Source: Pyramidobacter porci (GTDB taxonomy: Bacteria; Synergistota; Synergistia; Synergistales; Dethiosulfovibrionaceae). Taken from it: a stretch of DNA of 64,000 nucleotides. A model generated the notes under the pieces. That model had not been told where the DNA came from and ran no database searches. It saw only the letters and a list, made by a program, of their open reading frames with translations. Of this stretch, positions 8,673 through 17,719 are shown in pieces. The stretch covers positions 1 to 64,000 of the forward strand of contig NZ_VUNH01000003.1 in assembly GCF_009695745.1 (NCBI RefSeq), given 5' to 3'. How positions within the stretch are numbered: the first letter of the stretch is position 1; the number at the start of each line of letters is the position of its first letter. The position numbers and the translations under genes were made by a program.

Positions 8673-9196
8673 AGCTCCCACAATCCTTCGATCAGACGCA
8701 ACGTGACGCGGCGCGCGTCCAGATCGGCGTCGCGGAGGAACTCCGGCGCGGCGGGGATCAGGTGGTCCTTGCCGCCTTCGTCCCTGACGACGACGAGCTG
8801 AGAAGCGCCGCTGTCGACGATGTCTTTGACGACGCCGAGCTTACGCCCCCGGTCGTCGTACGCGTCAAGGCCGATCAGGTCGCTGATCCAGAACTCGCCT
8901 GGCGCCAGCGGCACGCGCTCGTCCGGGGCGATCTCCACGGAGCAGCCGCGCAGAAGTTCGGCCTGCTCGATGGTTTCGACGCCTTCCAGCGCGGCCAGAA
9001 AGCAGCCGCGCGTCAGCGCGTCGCGCATGCCTGTCACGCGATAGCTTCCCGCGTGCTTTCCGTCGCGGTAGAAGCTGAGACTCTCCATTTCGAAAAAACG
9101 TTCGGGAAAATCGGTGAGCGGGTGGATCTTGATCTCGCCGCGAAGGCCGTGAGTGCCCTGGACCTGACCGACGACGATTCTGACGGCGCCGGGCAT
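8669..9196 (-). CDS. rimM: 16S rRNA processing protein RimM
   Basis: 175 aa, normal length. N-terminal beta-barrel motif VVGQVQGTHGLRGEIK and C-terminal PRC-barrel segment (WISDLIGLDAYD ... LIPAAPEFL) are both present. It assists maturation of the 30S head, binding S19. It lies 2 bp after khpA and overlaps trmD by 4 bp, so the genes are probably translationally coupled. Confidence 0.96.
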   Translation of the reverse strand: MPGAVRIVVGQVQGTHGLRGEIKIHPLTDFPERFFEMESLSFYRDGKHAGSYRVTGMRDALTRGCFLAALEGVETIEQAELLRGCSVEIAPDERVPLAPGEFWISDLIGLDAYDDRGRKLGVVKDIVDSGASQLVVVRDEGGKDHLIPAAPEFLRDADLDARRVTLRLIEGLWEL

Positions 9197-9198
9197 CG

Positions 9199-9471
9199 TT
9201 ATTCGGCGTCGGCGTTCCTGTCGCCGGTCTCGGCGACGTCGACTTCGACGCTGTCTCCGCCCTTGACGGAGGAGACGCGGACGATCTGACGGATGGCGTT
9301 GATGGTGGCGCCGCGGCGGCCGATGACGCGGCCGGTGTCTTCCTCGGCGACGTGGATCAGCACGCGGAGAACGCCTTCGGCATCCTTTTCGGAAGTGACT
9401 TCAACCGCTTCGGGCTTGGTCACGAGCGAGACGGCGATGGTTTTGACGAGAGCCTGGTAATCCATCGGCAT
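9199..9471 (-). CDS. khpA: KH-domain RNA-binding protein KhpA
   Basis: 90 aa. It contains a single KH domain with the loop RVIGRRGATINAIRQIV, followed by a short acidic tail. KhpA (YlqC) binds RNA with KhpB and is almost always encoded between rpsP and rimM, as here. The ATG at 9471 overlaps the rpsP stop (ATGA). A second in-frame ATG at 9465 would remove two residues. Confidence 0.94.
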   Translation of the reverse strand: MPMDYQALVKTIAVSLVTKPEAVEVTSEKDAEGVLRVLIHVAEEDTGRVIGRRGATINAIRQIVRVSSVKGGDSVEVDVAETGDRNADAE

Positions 9472-9737
9472 CACTCGGCTTTCTCGGAGAACTTGGCCCA
9501 GACGCCGGCTTTCTTGAGAAGCGCGCGGGCCGTGTCGGACGGAAGAGCGCCGTTGCGGAGCCACTTCACGGCGGACTCCTCGTTGATCTTGATCTCGGCG
9601 GGATCCTTCATGGGATCGTACGTGCCGAGCTCCTCGATGAAGCGGCCGTCGCGGGGGCTGTGGGAGTCGGCCACCACGAGACGATAGAAGGGGACCTTTT
9701 TGCGGCCGTGACGTGAAAGACGAATTCTTACTGCCAT
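9471..9737 (-). CDS. rpsP: 30S ribosomal protein S16
   Basis: 88 aa, full length. It begins [25 protein letters not shown], typical for S16, and contains [10 protein letters not shown]. The ATG at 9737 is preceded by AGGAGGT (9747-9753), which decides the start over longer in-frame readings. Confidence 0.97.
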   Translation of the reverse strand: MAVRIRLSRHGRKKVPFYRLVVADSHSPRDGRFIEELGTYDPMKDPAEIKINEESAVKWLRNGALPSDTARALLKKAGVWAKFSEKAE

Positions 9738-9768
9738 TTCTGCAACACCTCCTGAAACAAATTGTCGT

Positions 9769-9794
9769 TTATAAAAAATCCCCGTGGGGATTTT
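9769..9794 (-). terminator. Hairpin with U-tract between ffh and rpsP
   Basis: On the minus strand AAAATCCCC and GGGGATTTT pair (9775-9794) with a 2-nt loop and run into TTTTTTAT. This is a compact terminator-like structure 10 bp after the ffh stop. As rpsP and the rest follow in the same direction without an obvious new promoter, it may act as a partial terminator that tunes ffh versus ribosomal gene expression. Confidence 0.5.
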
Positions 9795-9804
9795 CTGCGG
9801 TTTT

Positions 9805-11154
9805 TCAGCGGCGGAACATGCCGCCCAGGCCTCCAAGGAGGCTTCTTTTTTTGCCCATCTTGCCGAAGCGCTTCCACAGCTCGCTCATCTGCTCGAACTG
9901 CTTCAGCAGCTGGTTGACCATCTGCACCGTGGTGCCCGATCCTTCGGCGATGCGGCGCCGGCGGCTGCCCTTGATGATCGCGGGATCGCGGCGCTCGGCC
10001 TTCGTCATCGACTGGATGATGGCTTTCATGCGCAGCAAGCGCTTGTCGTCGAGCGCTTCCGGCGGCAAGTCCTTCATCTTGCTGGCGACCGCGCCGGGCA
10101 GCATCTCCATCACCTTGTCGAGCGGGCCCATCTTTTCGACCTGGGCGAACTGCGCGAGCAGGTCGTCCATCGTGAAGCGCTGCTTTTTGAAGCTCTGCGC
10201 CATCTGCCGGATGTCGGTTTCGGTCGCGGTTTCCTTGATCTTTTCGACCAGACCGGCCATGTCGCCCATGCCCATGATGCGCTCGGCCATGCGGCGGGGG
10301 TCGAACTGCTCGATGGCGTCGAGCCCTTCGCCGACGCCGGCGAACTTGACCGGCACGCCGGTGGCGGCCAGCACGGCCAGGGCCGCTCCGCCGCGGGCGT
10401 CGCCGTCGAGCTTGCTGAGCACGACGCCAGTGACGCCGAGGCGGTTGTTGAACGCTTCGGCCACGTTCAGGGCTTCCTGTCCCGACATGGCGTCGACGAC
10501 CAGAAGGATCTCGTGAGGATCGAGCGCCGCTTTCATGCGGTCGAGCTCGGCCATCATCTCCTCGTCGACGGCGAGGCGTCCGGCCGTGTCGAAGACGAGC
10601 ACGTCGATCAGATGCGAAGCGGCGTAGGCGAGAGCGCGTTGGGAGAGCGCGACGACGTCGGTCTCGCTGGCTTCGGGGCCGAAGAAGGCGACGCCGGCCT
10701 GACCGGCCAGCACGCGCAGCTGATCCACCGCGGCGGGGCGGCGCAGGTCGCAGGCAACGAGCATGGGCTTGTGGCTCTTGCTCAGCTTTTTGGCGAGCTT
10801 GGCGCTGCTCGTCGTTTTGCCGCCGCCCTGCAGGCCGACCATCATCACCAGCGTCGGCGGCTGGGGCGAGATGTCGATGCCGCGGCTGCCTTCGCCCATG
10901 ATGCGGGCGATCTCTTCGTAGACGACGGCGGAGACTTGCCGGGCGGGCATGATCGACTCGAGCACGTCGGCGCCGACGGCGCGGACGCGGATCTTTTCGA
11001 CCAGGTCCTTGACGACTTTGTAGTTGACGTCGGCTTCGAGAAGGGCGCGGCGAATTTCGCGCAGGGCCTGCTGAACGTCTTCTTCCGTCAGCTTGCCGCG
11101 GCCGCGCAGGCCGCTGAAAATGCTTTCCAGTCTCTCTTTGAGCGAGTCAAACAT
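9805..11154 (-). CDS. ffh: Signal recognition particle GTPase Ffh
   Basis: 449 aa, normal length. N domain (1-90), G domain with [28 protein letters not shown] and [13 protein letters not shown], and a methionine-rich M domain (about 295-440) ending in basic residues that binds 4.5S RNA and signal sequences. It directs nascent inner-membrane proteins to FtsY. Its start overlaps the end of ylxM by 8 bp, as in many genomes. Confidence 0.97.
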   Translation of the reverse strand: MFDSLKERLESIFSGLRGRGKLTEEDVQQALREIRRALLEADVNYKVVKDLVEKIRVRAVGADVLESIMPARQVSAVVYEEIARIMGEGSRGIDISPQPPTLVMMVGLQGGGKTTSSAKLAKKLSKSHKPMLVACDLRRPAAVDQLRVLAGQAGVAFFGPEASETDVVALSQRALAYAASHLIDVLVFDTAGRLAVDEEMMAELDRMKAALDPHEILLVVDAMSGQEALNVAEAFNNRLGVTGVVLSKLDGDARGGAALAVLAATGVPVKFAGVGEGLDAIEQFDPRRMAERIMGMGDMAGLVEKIKETATETDIRQMAQSFKKQRFTMDDLLAQFAQVEKMGPLDKVMEMLPGAVASKMKDLPPEALDDKRLLRMKAIIQSMTKAERRDPAIIKGSRRRRIAEGSGTTVQMVNQLLKQFEQMSELWKRFGKMGKKRSLLGGLGGMFRR

Positions 11155-11494
11155 GATTCATTGTCCTTCCGGCGCACGCTTCGACGATGGCCGCGGCGTG
11201 CTGTTGAGGGTTTTCGCCGTCGCGGATGGCGCGGGCTTCGGCTTCGATGCGGCGAAAGCTTTCGGCGTGGCCGAGCAGCGTTTCGATCTCGTCGAGGCGG
11301 TCGCGCGCCCGCTGCAGCTGGTCGGAAACGCCCTGACGGCTGATCCCCAGCTCGTCGGCGATCTCCGAGAGCGAGAGATCGTCGAGCTCGTGCATTTCGT
11401 AGACGCGGCGCTGCCGTTCCGTGAGGAGCGGCCCGTAGAGATCGTACAGCCGCGAAAGCTGAATGCGCCGTTCCAGCACTTCGTTTTCGCTCAC
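11147..11494 (-). CDS. ylxM: YlxM-family helix-turn-helix protein
   Basis: 115 aa. It has a sigma-70 region-4-like helix-turn-helix (LTERQRRVYEM ... LSLSEIADELGISRQGVSDQL, about 25-62) as in YlxM/p13 proteins encoded just before ffh. It is thought to modulate the SRP pathway. The start is GTG at 11494 with AAGGAG at 11505-11510. It is the first gene of the operon. Confidence 0.92.
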   Translation of the reverse strand: MSENEVLERRIQLSRLYDLYGPLLTERQRRVYEMHELDDLSLSEIADELGISRQGVSDQLQRARDRLDEIETLLGHAESFRRIEAEARAIRDGENPQQHAAAIVEACAGRTMNHV

Positions 11495-11523
11495 TGCGTT
11501 CCCACTCCTTTCGCGACGCGAGC

Positions 11524-11552
11524 ATTATAAGCGATCGTAACGAGGGTGTCAA
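11524..11552 (-). promoter_or_regulatory. Perfect consensus sigma-70 promoter of the ylxM-ffh-rpsP-rplS operon
   Basis: On the minus strand TTGACA (11547-11552), a 17-bp spacer and TATAAT (11524-11529) are all exact consensus. Initiation is expected near 11517, about 20 bp before the ylxM start. This fits strong constitutive expression of translation genes. Confidence 0.9.
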
Positions 11553-11692
11553 GATGTTTTGCTTGACCCATGACGCCTCCGAAAAAAGATGCGTTCGCTC
11601 TTCCCGTTTCCTTCATAATGCGGCTTTGTCTGAGATGATTTTGACGGTTGCCGGGAGGCGAGATTCGATTTTTGCATTCCGGCGGGCAAGAA

Positions 11693-11721
11693 TTCTCTTT
11701 TTCTGCGGGGACTCATATGAT
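11693..11721 (+). promoter_or_regulatory. Possible promoter of the LUD/asparaginase-like pair
   Basis: TTCTCT (11693-11698), 17 bp, TATGAT (11716-11721). The -35 is poor and the -10 matches 5 of 6. The leader would be about 120 nt. The rest of the 11553-11846 gap holds nothing I recognise. Confidence 0.3.
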
Positions 11722-11846
11722 AAAATAAGCGTAGTTTCTGTTTTTAATCTTTTTTTGTTTCGTGTCTTGATGTGGGAAAATAGACGCATCTGTGCTCTGG
11801 GCCGGGACGGAATCATTGTTCCGTTGAGCCCGAATTGGAGGAGAAA

Positions 11847-12488
11847 ATGAAAACTGAAACGGCGATGAGCAAGGCTGCTCAAGACAACTATCGCAACCTT
11901 GCGGCGAGTATGGCGAAACATTTGAGCCGGCGGGGGCACGTGCCTTTTTATGCGGCGACCGCGGCGGAAGCTCTGGAAAAAGTCCTTGAGCTGATCCCCG
12001 CCGGTGCCAGCGTAGGGATTCCCGGTTCCGTGACGATCCGCGAGATCGGCGCCGTCGAAGCGTTGCAGGAACGTGGGCACAAGGTGGTGCAGCATTGGGA
12101 TCCCAAGGCGACGGCGGCGGAAAAGCTGGAGGCGCGTTTTGAAGAAGCGCAGTGCGACGTGTTCCTCGTCAGTTCCAACGCCATCACCAAAGACGGCGTG
12201 CTCGTCAATATCGACGGTTCGGGCAACCGCGTGGCGGCCATGTGCTGGAGCCGCGGCGACCGGATCTACGTCGTCGGCATGAACAAGGTCTGTCCCGACG
12301 TGGAAAGCGCTCTCGCGCGCGTGCGCGACCGCGTAGCGCCGCCCAACGCGCAAAGACTTTCAAGCTCCGGCCGCAGCGTTGCTCCCGACAGTATCTGCCG
12401 GGCTGTGCTGATCATGGAGCAGGCGCCGACCATGCCAGACGGCAAGAAGTCCTACGTGGTTCTCGTAGGCGAAGAATTGGGGTATTGA
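11847..12488 (+). CDS. LUD-domain protein
   Basis: 213 aa single LUD domain (LutB/LutC superfamily): alternating alpha/beta with ASVGIPGSVTIREIGAVEAL near 50-70, DVFLVSSNAITKDGVLVNIDGSGNRV near 105-130 and YVVGMNKVC. Stand-alone LUD proteins of this kind occur in many anaerobes without the iron-sulfur partners of lactate oxidation, and their reaction is unclear. The ATG at 11847 is chosen because GGAGGAG (11837-11843) precedes it. It lies 2 bp before the asparaginase-like gene, so the two are co-expressed. Confidence 0.87.
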   Translation: MKTETAMSKAAQDNYRNLAASMAKHLSRRGHVPFYAATAAEALEKVLELIPAGASVGIPGSVTIREIGAVEALQERGHKVVQHWDPKATAAEKLEARFEEAQCDVFLVSSNAITKDGVLVNIDGSGNRVAAMCWSRGDRIYVVGMNKVCPDVESALARVRDRVAPPNAQRLSSSGRSVAPDSICRAVLIMEQAPTMPDGKKSYVVLVGEELGY

Positions 12489-12490
12489 GA

Positions 12491-13480
12491 ATGGCAGATC
12501 AGAATGTTTCACTTGTCATCGCCGGCGGCGAAATCTCCATGGGATTGGCCGACGGCATCGTCACCTCGCAGCAGTCGGTTTCGGCGGAGACGATCCAGTC
12601 GTGGATTTCGCCCGAGCTGGCGGGATCGGTGCGCCTGGTGGACTGGAGCCATCAGCCCAGCAGCCATTATTCGGTGCGCATGACGGCCGACCTCGTCGAA
12701 CTGTTGAGCCAGCAGGTCGAAGCGGGTGCTCACGCCGTCGTCGTTTTCTGCGGCTCCGATGCCGTGGAGGAGATGGCCTACCTGGCCGATCTGCTCTGGG
12801 TGTATCCGCAGCCGCTGATATTTGCCGCGACTCATGCGCCGGCGGGCGTTCCGGGCAGCGACGCGCTGACCGTGCTGAACGAGGCGCTGCTCACCGCCCT
12901 TTCGCGCGAAGCGTGGGGACAGGGCGTGCTGGTCTGCGCCGGCGGGCAGCTTTTTGCGGCCTCTGATATCGTTGAATATGCCGATTACGGTCGTCTTGGT
13001 TTCGCGGGCAATTTCCGCGGCGCCATCGGCGCCATCGTTGCCGGCAAAGTCCATCTTTGGCAGGCCCCTAAGCGCAGCAAAATTTTTGACGCGCCGTTTA
13101 CGCCGGCCCGCAACGTGGAGCTGCTCTACGCCTCGCTGGGCGCGGGGGAACGCTTTCTGCAGCTGCTCACCGGCGACGAGGGCAATCCACTCGACGGCCT
13201 TGTCATCGCCGGCTTCGGCGGCGGTCATGTCTATCCCGCCTGGGTCCCTTACCTGAAGGCCCTTGTGCGCGACGGCGTTCCCGTGGTGGTCGTGTCGCGC
13301 TGCCTGCGGGGCTGCGTGATGGAGGATTCTTCCTTTGAGGGGGCCTTCCTGAAGCTGAAGGAATTCGGCGTCATGAACGGTGGATTCCTTTCGCCCTTGC
13401 AAGCGCGCCTCAAGTTGGCCGTCGGCATTGGCGCAAATCTGAAGGGCGAAGAGCTGCAGAAATATCTGTTGGATCAGTAA
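12491..13480 (+). CDS. Asparaginase/glutaminase-fold protein with altered active site
   Basis: 329 aa, normal length for a type I/II L-asparaginase. The two catalytic motifs are recognisable but changed. The N-terminal ATGGTIA element, whose second Thr is the nucleophile, reads VIAGGEISMG (Glu in place of Thr). The HGTDTMEETA element reads FCGSDAVEEMA (Ser for the first Thr, Ala for the second, Asp kept). The C-terminal GLVIAGFGGGHVYP block matches the family. It probably does not hydrolyse asparagine by the known mechanism. The start is the ATG at 12491, directly after the LUD gene. Confidence 0.8.
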   Translation: MADQNVSLVIAGGEISMGLADGIVTSQQSVSAETIQSWISPELAGSVRLVDWSHQPSSHYSVRMTADLVELLSQQVEAGAHAVVVFCGSDAVEEMAYLADLLWVYPQPLIFAATHAPAGVPGSDALTVLNEALLTALSREAWGQGVLVCAGGQLFAASDIVEYADYGRLGFAGNFRGAIGAIVAGKVHLWQAPKRSKIFDAPFTPARNVELLYASLGAGERFLQLLTGDEGNPLDGLVIAGFGGGHVYPAWVPYLKALVRDGVPVVVVSRCLRGCVMEDSSFEGAFLKLKEFGVMNGGFLSPLQARLKLAVGIGANLKGEELQKYLLDQ

Positions 13481-13496
13481 AAAATATTTGTATCTT

Positions 13497-13538
13497 TAAT
13501 ACTAATTCTTGATAAAAAGTATTAATTAAAAATAGTAT
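13497..13538 (+). repeat. Solo-end remnant of the miniature element
   Basis: AATACTAATTCTTGAT at 13498-13513 equals the left terminus of the element at 21068, followed by AAAAGTATTAA and, 14 bp on, AAAAATAGTAT, which resembles its right terminus. The roughly 115-bp interior is missing. It may be an internally deleted copy. Confidence 0.6.
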
Positions 13539-13551
13539 GAGACACTACAAA

Positions 13552-13592
13552 TTCAAGGCCGGACGAATGCGAAGCATTCGTCCGGCCTTGAA
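13552..13592. terminator. 19-bp perfect inverted repeat after the asparaginase-like gene
   Basis: The arms 13552-13570 and 13574-13592 (centre AATGC-GAA-GCATT) form a perfect 19-bp stem with a GAA loop. No T-run follows on either strand, so it is not a textbook intrinsic terminator. It stands between convergent genes and most likely ends or protects transcripts. Confidence 0.55.
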
Positions 13593-13617
13593 CGTTCTGA
13601 CTGTCGGTGGTATGGTT

Positions 13618-13767
13618 TATACTATTTCTTAAAAGGCCGCACGCAAGGGTGCTGCGGGGGAGATTCATAAAGCGAGCTGCGCAGCAGTCGAGGTAGTCCT
13701 GAGCGACTGAACTCCCCTGCAGCCCCCGAAAACTATGCTCGTACTTCCTATCAAGAATCAGTATTAA
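13618..13767 (-). mobile_element. Miniature inverted-repeat element, copy A
   Basis: Read on the minus strand it starts TTAATACTGATTCTTGATAG and ends TTAAGAAATAGTATAA. It aligns over its whole length with the element at 21068-21230 (shared GAGTTCAGTCGCTCAGGACT, GCGCAGCTCGCTTT and the termini). The termini are imperfect inverted repeats (AATACTGATTCTT / ATACTATTTCTT). A second, internal pair (13651-13662 with 13712-13723) would fold it into a long hairpin. It encodes nothing. Its edge overlaps the stop codon of the carrier gene that ends at 13764. Confidence 0.72.
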
Positions 13768-15062
13768 ATGATCTGCAGCAGCATGCTGGCGAGGATCAGC
13801 ATGAAGGCGCCGCCGATACGGGAGGAGATTTGCGCGAAGGGCATCAGTTCCATGCGGTGAGCTGCGGAAAGAACGGCTACGTCGCCCGTGCCGCCCATGT
13901 TGGCCATGCAGAGTCCGGCGGTGATGGCCGACTCGATGGGATAAAAGCCGACGAGGCGCCCGACGATGCCTGAACCGATGATGGCGCCGAACACCGTCAC
14001 GCCGACAAGCAGCAAATACTGGCCGGAGAAGGCGGAAACGATCTGGCCGAGATCGGTGTAGGCCACGCCGATGCCGACAAGGAGCGTGGCGGTCAGATTC
14101 TTCATGATGAACTGGAACCACTGGTAGCAGCAGATCTCGTAGTACTGGGGAAGAATCCCCAGCGCCTTGACGACGGCGACGGAGATGATCATCCAGGCGT
14201 AGCTGTGGATCTTGGGAATGAAGAAGGCGATAATGCGTCCCCAGGCGAAGAATGCCGTCGCCAGCAGCAGGCCGACGCCCATGACTGTCAGGCTGATGGC
14301 ATCGCGTTTTTTGAGGAATTCTTCGTCGGTTTGAATGGCGTCATCGGCACCCTTGGTGATGAGCAGATCGCCGTTGCCGGTGAAGCGGGGGAACGACTTG
14401 CCGAGCTTGCTGAGCAGCCCGCCGGCGACGATCGCCATGGCGTTGCCGAGGGCGACCGCCGGGATCATGATGTTGATGATGTCCTCGGGTTTCTGCGCCA
14501 GCGTTTCGCCGAAGATCTTCGACAGCGGCACGGCACCGGCGCCCATGCCGCCGCCCATGATGGGCACGGCGATGTAAAGGATGGCCTGCTTGGCGCCGTA
14601 ACCGGTGAGCTCGCCGACGAGGCCGGCAAGAGCAAGCGCCACGACGACGCCGCCGATGATGGCGGGCAGATAGCGGATTGCGGCGCGGATCAGCAGGTCG
14701 CGGTTCATGCCGAGGATCGAGCCGCAGATCAGCGCGGCGATGTAGAAGTCGAGGAAGCCCTCGCCCTTCATGAAGTTCGTGACGATTTTGACGGTTGCGT
14801 CGGGAATGAGATGATAGTAACAAAGTAGCGCCATGCCGAAAATGATGACGATGGCTCCGCCGCCGAGATAGGTGTTGACGATCGGACAGCGGTTGCCGAT
14901 CTCGTTGAGAACGGCGCCGGCGACGATCATGAACGGAAAGGCGCCGATCATGCCTTTGGGCAGAACTCCCATGTAGGTCGCCGTAAGAACGATGGCCGCA
15001 AAAACGGCGAAGATCTGCCATGGCATGTTGAACAGCCTGAGGCTTTTGTTTTCTTCAGACAT
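13764..15062 (-). CDS. 2-hydroxycarboxylate (citrate/malate) sodium symporter
   Basis: 432 aa membrane protein of the 2HCT family (CitS, CitN, MleP), which imports citrate or malate with Na+ or H+ or exchanges them for products. Two re-entrant-loop GGxG motifs are visible, PIMGGGMGAG (about 187-196) and NMGGTGDVA (about 397-405). The conserved Arg near the C-terminus lies in SSRIGGAFML. About 11-12 hydrophobic segments are present. It follows malic enzyme by 99 bp on the same strand and diverges from citDEF, so it probably feeds these enzymes. Confidence 0.9.
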   Translation of the reverse strand: MSEENKSLRLFNMPWQIFAVFAAIVLTATYMGVLPKGMIGAFPFMIVAGAVLNEIGNRCPIVNTYLGGGAIVIIFGMALLCYYHLIPDATVKIVTNFMKGEGFLDFYIAALICGSILGMNRDLLIRAAIRYLPAIIGGVVVALALAGLVGELTGYGAKQAILYIAVPIMGGGMGAGAVPLSKIFGETLAQKPEDIINIMIPAVALGNAMAIVAGGLLSKLGKSFPRFTGNGDLLITKGADDAIQTDEEFLKKRDAISLTVMGVGLLLATAFFAWGRIIAFFIPKIHSYAWMIISVAVVKALGILPQYYEICCYQWFQFIMKNLTATLLVGIGVAYTDLGQIVSAFSGQYLLLVGVTVFGAIIGSGIVGRLVGFYPIESAITAGLCMANMGGTGDVAVLSAAHRMELMPFAQISSRIGGAFMLILASMLLQII

Positions 15063-15161
15063 TTGTGGAATTCCTCCTCGAACGGAAAATTTTTTGCGGC
15101 GCGGCGTCCGCTCGGCTTGAACGACGCCGCGCCGGTACAGCCATAGGGGATGGAAAAGTTT

Positions 15162-16340
<1,179 letters not shown>

Positions 16341-16404
16341 TGATAACTCCTCCTTTTGAATGTGGAGCATATACTGTTGTAAACAAAACGTTGCAATTTT
16401 TTCT

Positions 16405-16410
16405 ATTATA
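16405..16410 (-). promoter_or_regulatory. -10 element for malic enzyme and carrier
   Basis: A perfect TATAAT on the minus strand lies about 65 bp before the malic enzyme start; the -35 at 17 bp (CGGCAT) is poor. This suggests that an activator may be needed. Confidence 0.4.
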
Positions 16411-16468
16411 CACGAAACTCTTCGGAAATGCCGTATTTTTATTTCTCAAATGCTGACGAAAAACATCG

Positions 16469-16496
16469 TTTACAGACGGAACGCCCGTGCTAGAAT
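16469..16496 (+). promoter_or_regulatory. Promoter of the citDEF operon
   Basis: TTTACA (16469-16474), 16-bp spacer, TAGAAT (16491-16496), with TGC before the -10. It is 72 bp upstream of citD and diverges from the malic-enzyme promoter, so one regulator could serve both sides. Confidence 0.62.
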
Positions 16497-16567
16497 AAAA
16501 ATGATCTGGATGATCTATCGGCGCTGAAGAAGGGCGATTTCTTTTTTTTGACAGGGAGGGATGCCGT

Positions 16568-16840
16568 TTGGAGATCAGGAGAAAATCCGTCGCCGGCACG
16601 CTGGAGTCGAGCGACGTTCTCGTGGAAATCGAACCGGGGCGCGGCGTGACCGTCGAGCTGGAGTCGGTCGTGACGGCGCAGTTCGGCGCTTTGATCGAGA
16701 AGACCGTGCGCGAGGTGCTGAAGGGATTTGCGGTGGAAAACGCGTCGCTGCGCGTCGTCGACCGCGGCGCGCTGGACTGTACGATCCGCGCCCGAGTGGA
16801 GACCGCGATCAAACGCGCGGCGGCAGAGGAGGAAAAGTAA
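16568..16840 (+). CDS. citD: Citrate (or citramalate) lyase acyl carrier subunit gamma
   Basis: 90 aa. AGTLESSDV at 9-17 places Ser14 where the phosphoribosyl-dephospho-CoA prosthetic group is attached in CitD; DRGALDCTIRARVE near 66-80 is the other conserved block. As acyl carrier it holds the acetyl/citryl thioester of the lyase complex. The start is TTG at 16568 with GGGAGGG at 16553-16559. It directly abuts citE. Confidence 0.93.
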   Translation: MEIRRKSVAGTLESSDVLVEIEPGRGVTVELESVVTAQFGALIEKTVREVLKGFAVENASLRVVDRGALDCTIRARVETAIKRAAAEEEK

Positions 16841-17719
16841 ATGCGCCGTTCCATGCTGTTCCTGCCGGGCAACACGCCCAACATTATCGTCAACGGCGAC
16901 GCGCTCGGCGCCGACAACGTCATCCTCGACCTCGAGGATGCGGTCGCGCCGGATCAGAAGGACGCCGCCCGCATCCTCGTGCGCAACGCCGTCAAGGCGC
17001 TCGGCTTCGAGAGCGTCGAACTGACCGTGCGCATCAACTCGCTCGACACGCCGTATTGGCAGGCGGACCTCGACGAGATCGTGCCGCTGCGCCCCGATTT
17101 GATCATGCCTGCCAAGGTCGGCGGCGCGGAAGACGTGGCGACGCTCGACGCCTACATGGCCGAAGTGGAGAAAAAACACGGCCTTCCTGCCGGGACCGTG
17201 AAGCTGATCCCGCTGATCGAGACGGCGCGCGGGCTGGAAAACGCCTACGCCGTCGCTTCGGCTTCGCCGCGCGTGGCGGCGATCTTCCTCGGCGCCGAAG
17301 ACCTGACCGCCGACCTGCGCTGTCCCCGCACCAAGGAAGGCGCGGAGATCTTCTACGCGCGCAGCCGCATGGTTTCGGCCGCCCGCGCCGCCGGGATCGA
17401 CGTCTACGACACGCCGTTCACCGACGTCAACGACGACGAAGGGATCGTTAAGGACGCGCGGTTCGCGCGCAGCCTGGGATTCAGCGGCAAAGCCGTGATC
17501 TCGCCGCGCCACGTGCGCGCCGTCAACGAGGCGTTCAGCCCGACGCAGAAGGAGATCGACTACGCCCGCGAGGTGCTGGCGGCGATCCGCCAAGCCAAGG
17601 AACAGGGGCGCGGCGCGATCTCGCTGTACGGCAAGATGATCGACAGGCCGATCGTCGCGCGCGCCGAACAGACCATCGCCATGGCCGAGGCCATCGCCGG
17701 AGGAGGACGCGAAAAATGA
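16841..17719 (+). CDS. citE: Citrate (or citramalate) lyase beta subunit
   Basis: 292 aa, normal length. It begins RRSMLFLPGNTPN and contains VILDLEDAVAPDQK, LIPLIETARGLENAYA and LGAEDLTADL, the Mg- and substrate-binding motifs of the CitE/HpcH family. It cleaves the citryl (or citramalyl) thioester to oxaloacetate (or pyruvate) and the acetyl thioester. Its stop overlaps the citF start by 4 bp. Confidence 0.93.
   Translation: MRRSMLFLPGNTPNIIVNGDALGADNVILDLEDAVAPDQKDAARILVRNAVKALGFESVELTVRINSLDTPYWQADLDEIVPLRPDLIMPAKVGGAEDVATLDAYMAEVEKKHGLPAGTVKLIPLIETARGLENAYAVASASPRVAAIFLGAEDLTADLRCPRTKEGAEIFYARSRMVSAARAAGIDVYDTPFTDVNDDEGIVKDARFARSLGFSGKAVISPRHVRAVNEAFSPTQKEIDYAREVLAAIRQAKEQGRGAISLYGKMIDRPIVARAEQTIAMAEAIAGGGREK

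Noticed and set aside
13552-13592. CRISPR-like or attachment-site repeat
   Set aside because: Single inverted repeat without direct repeats or spacers.
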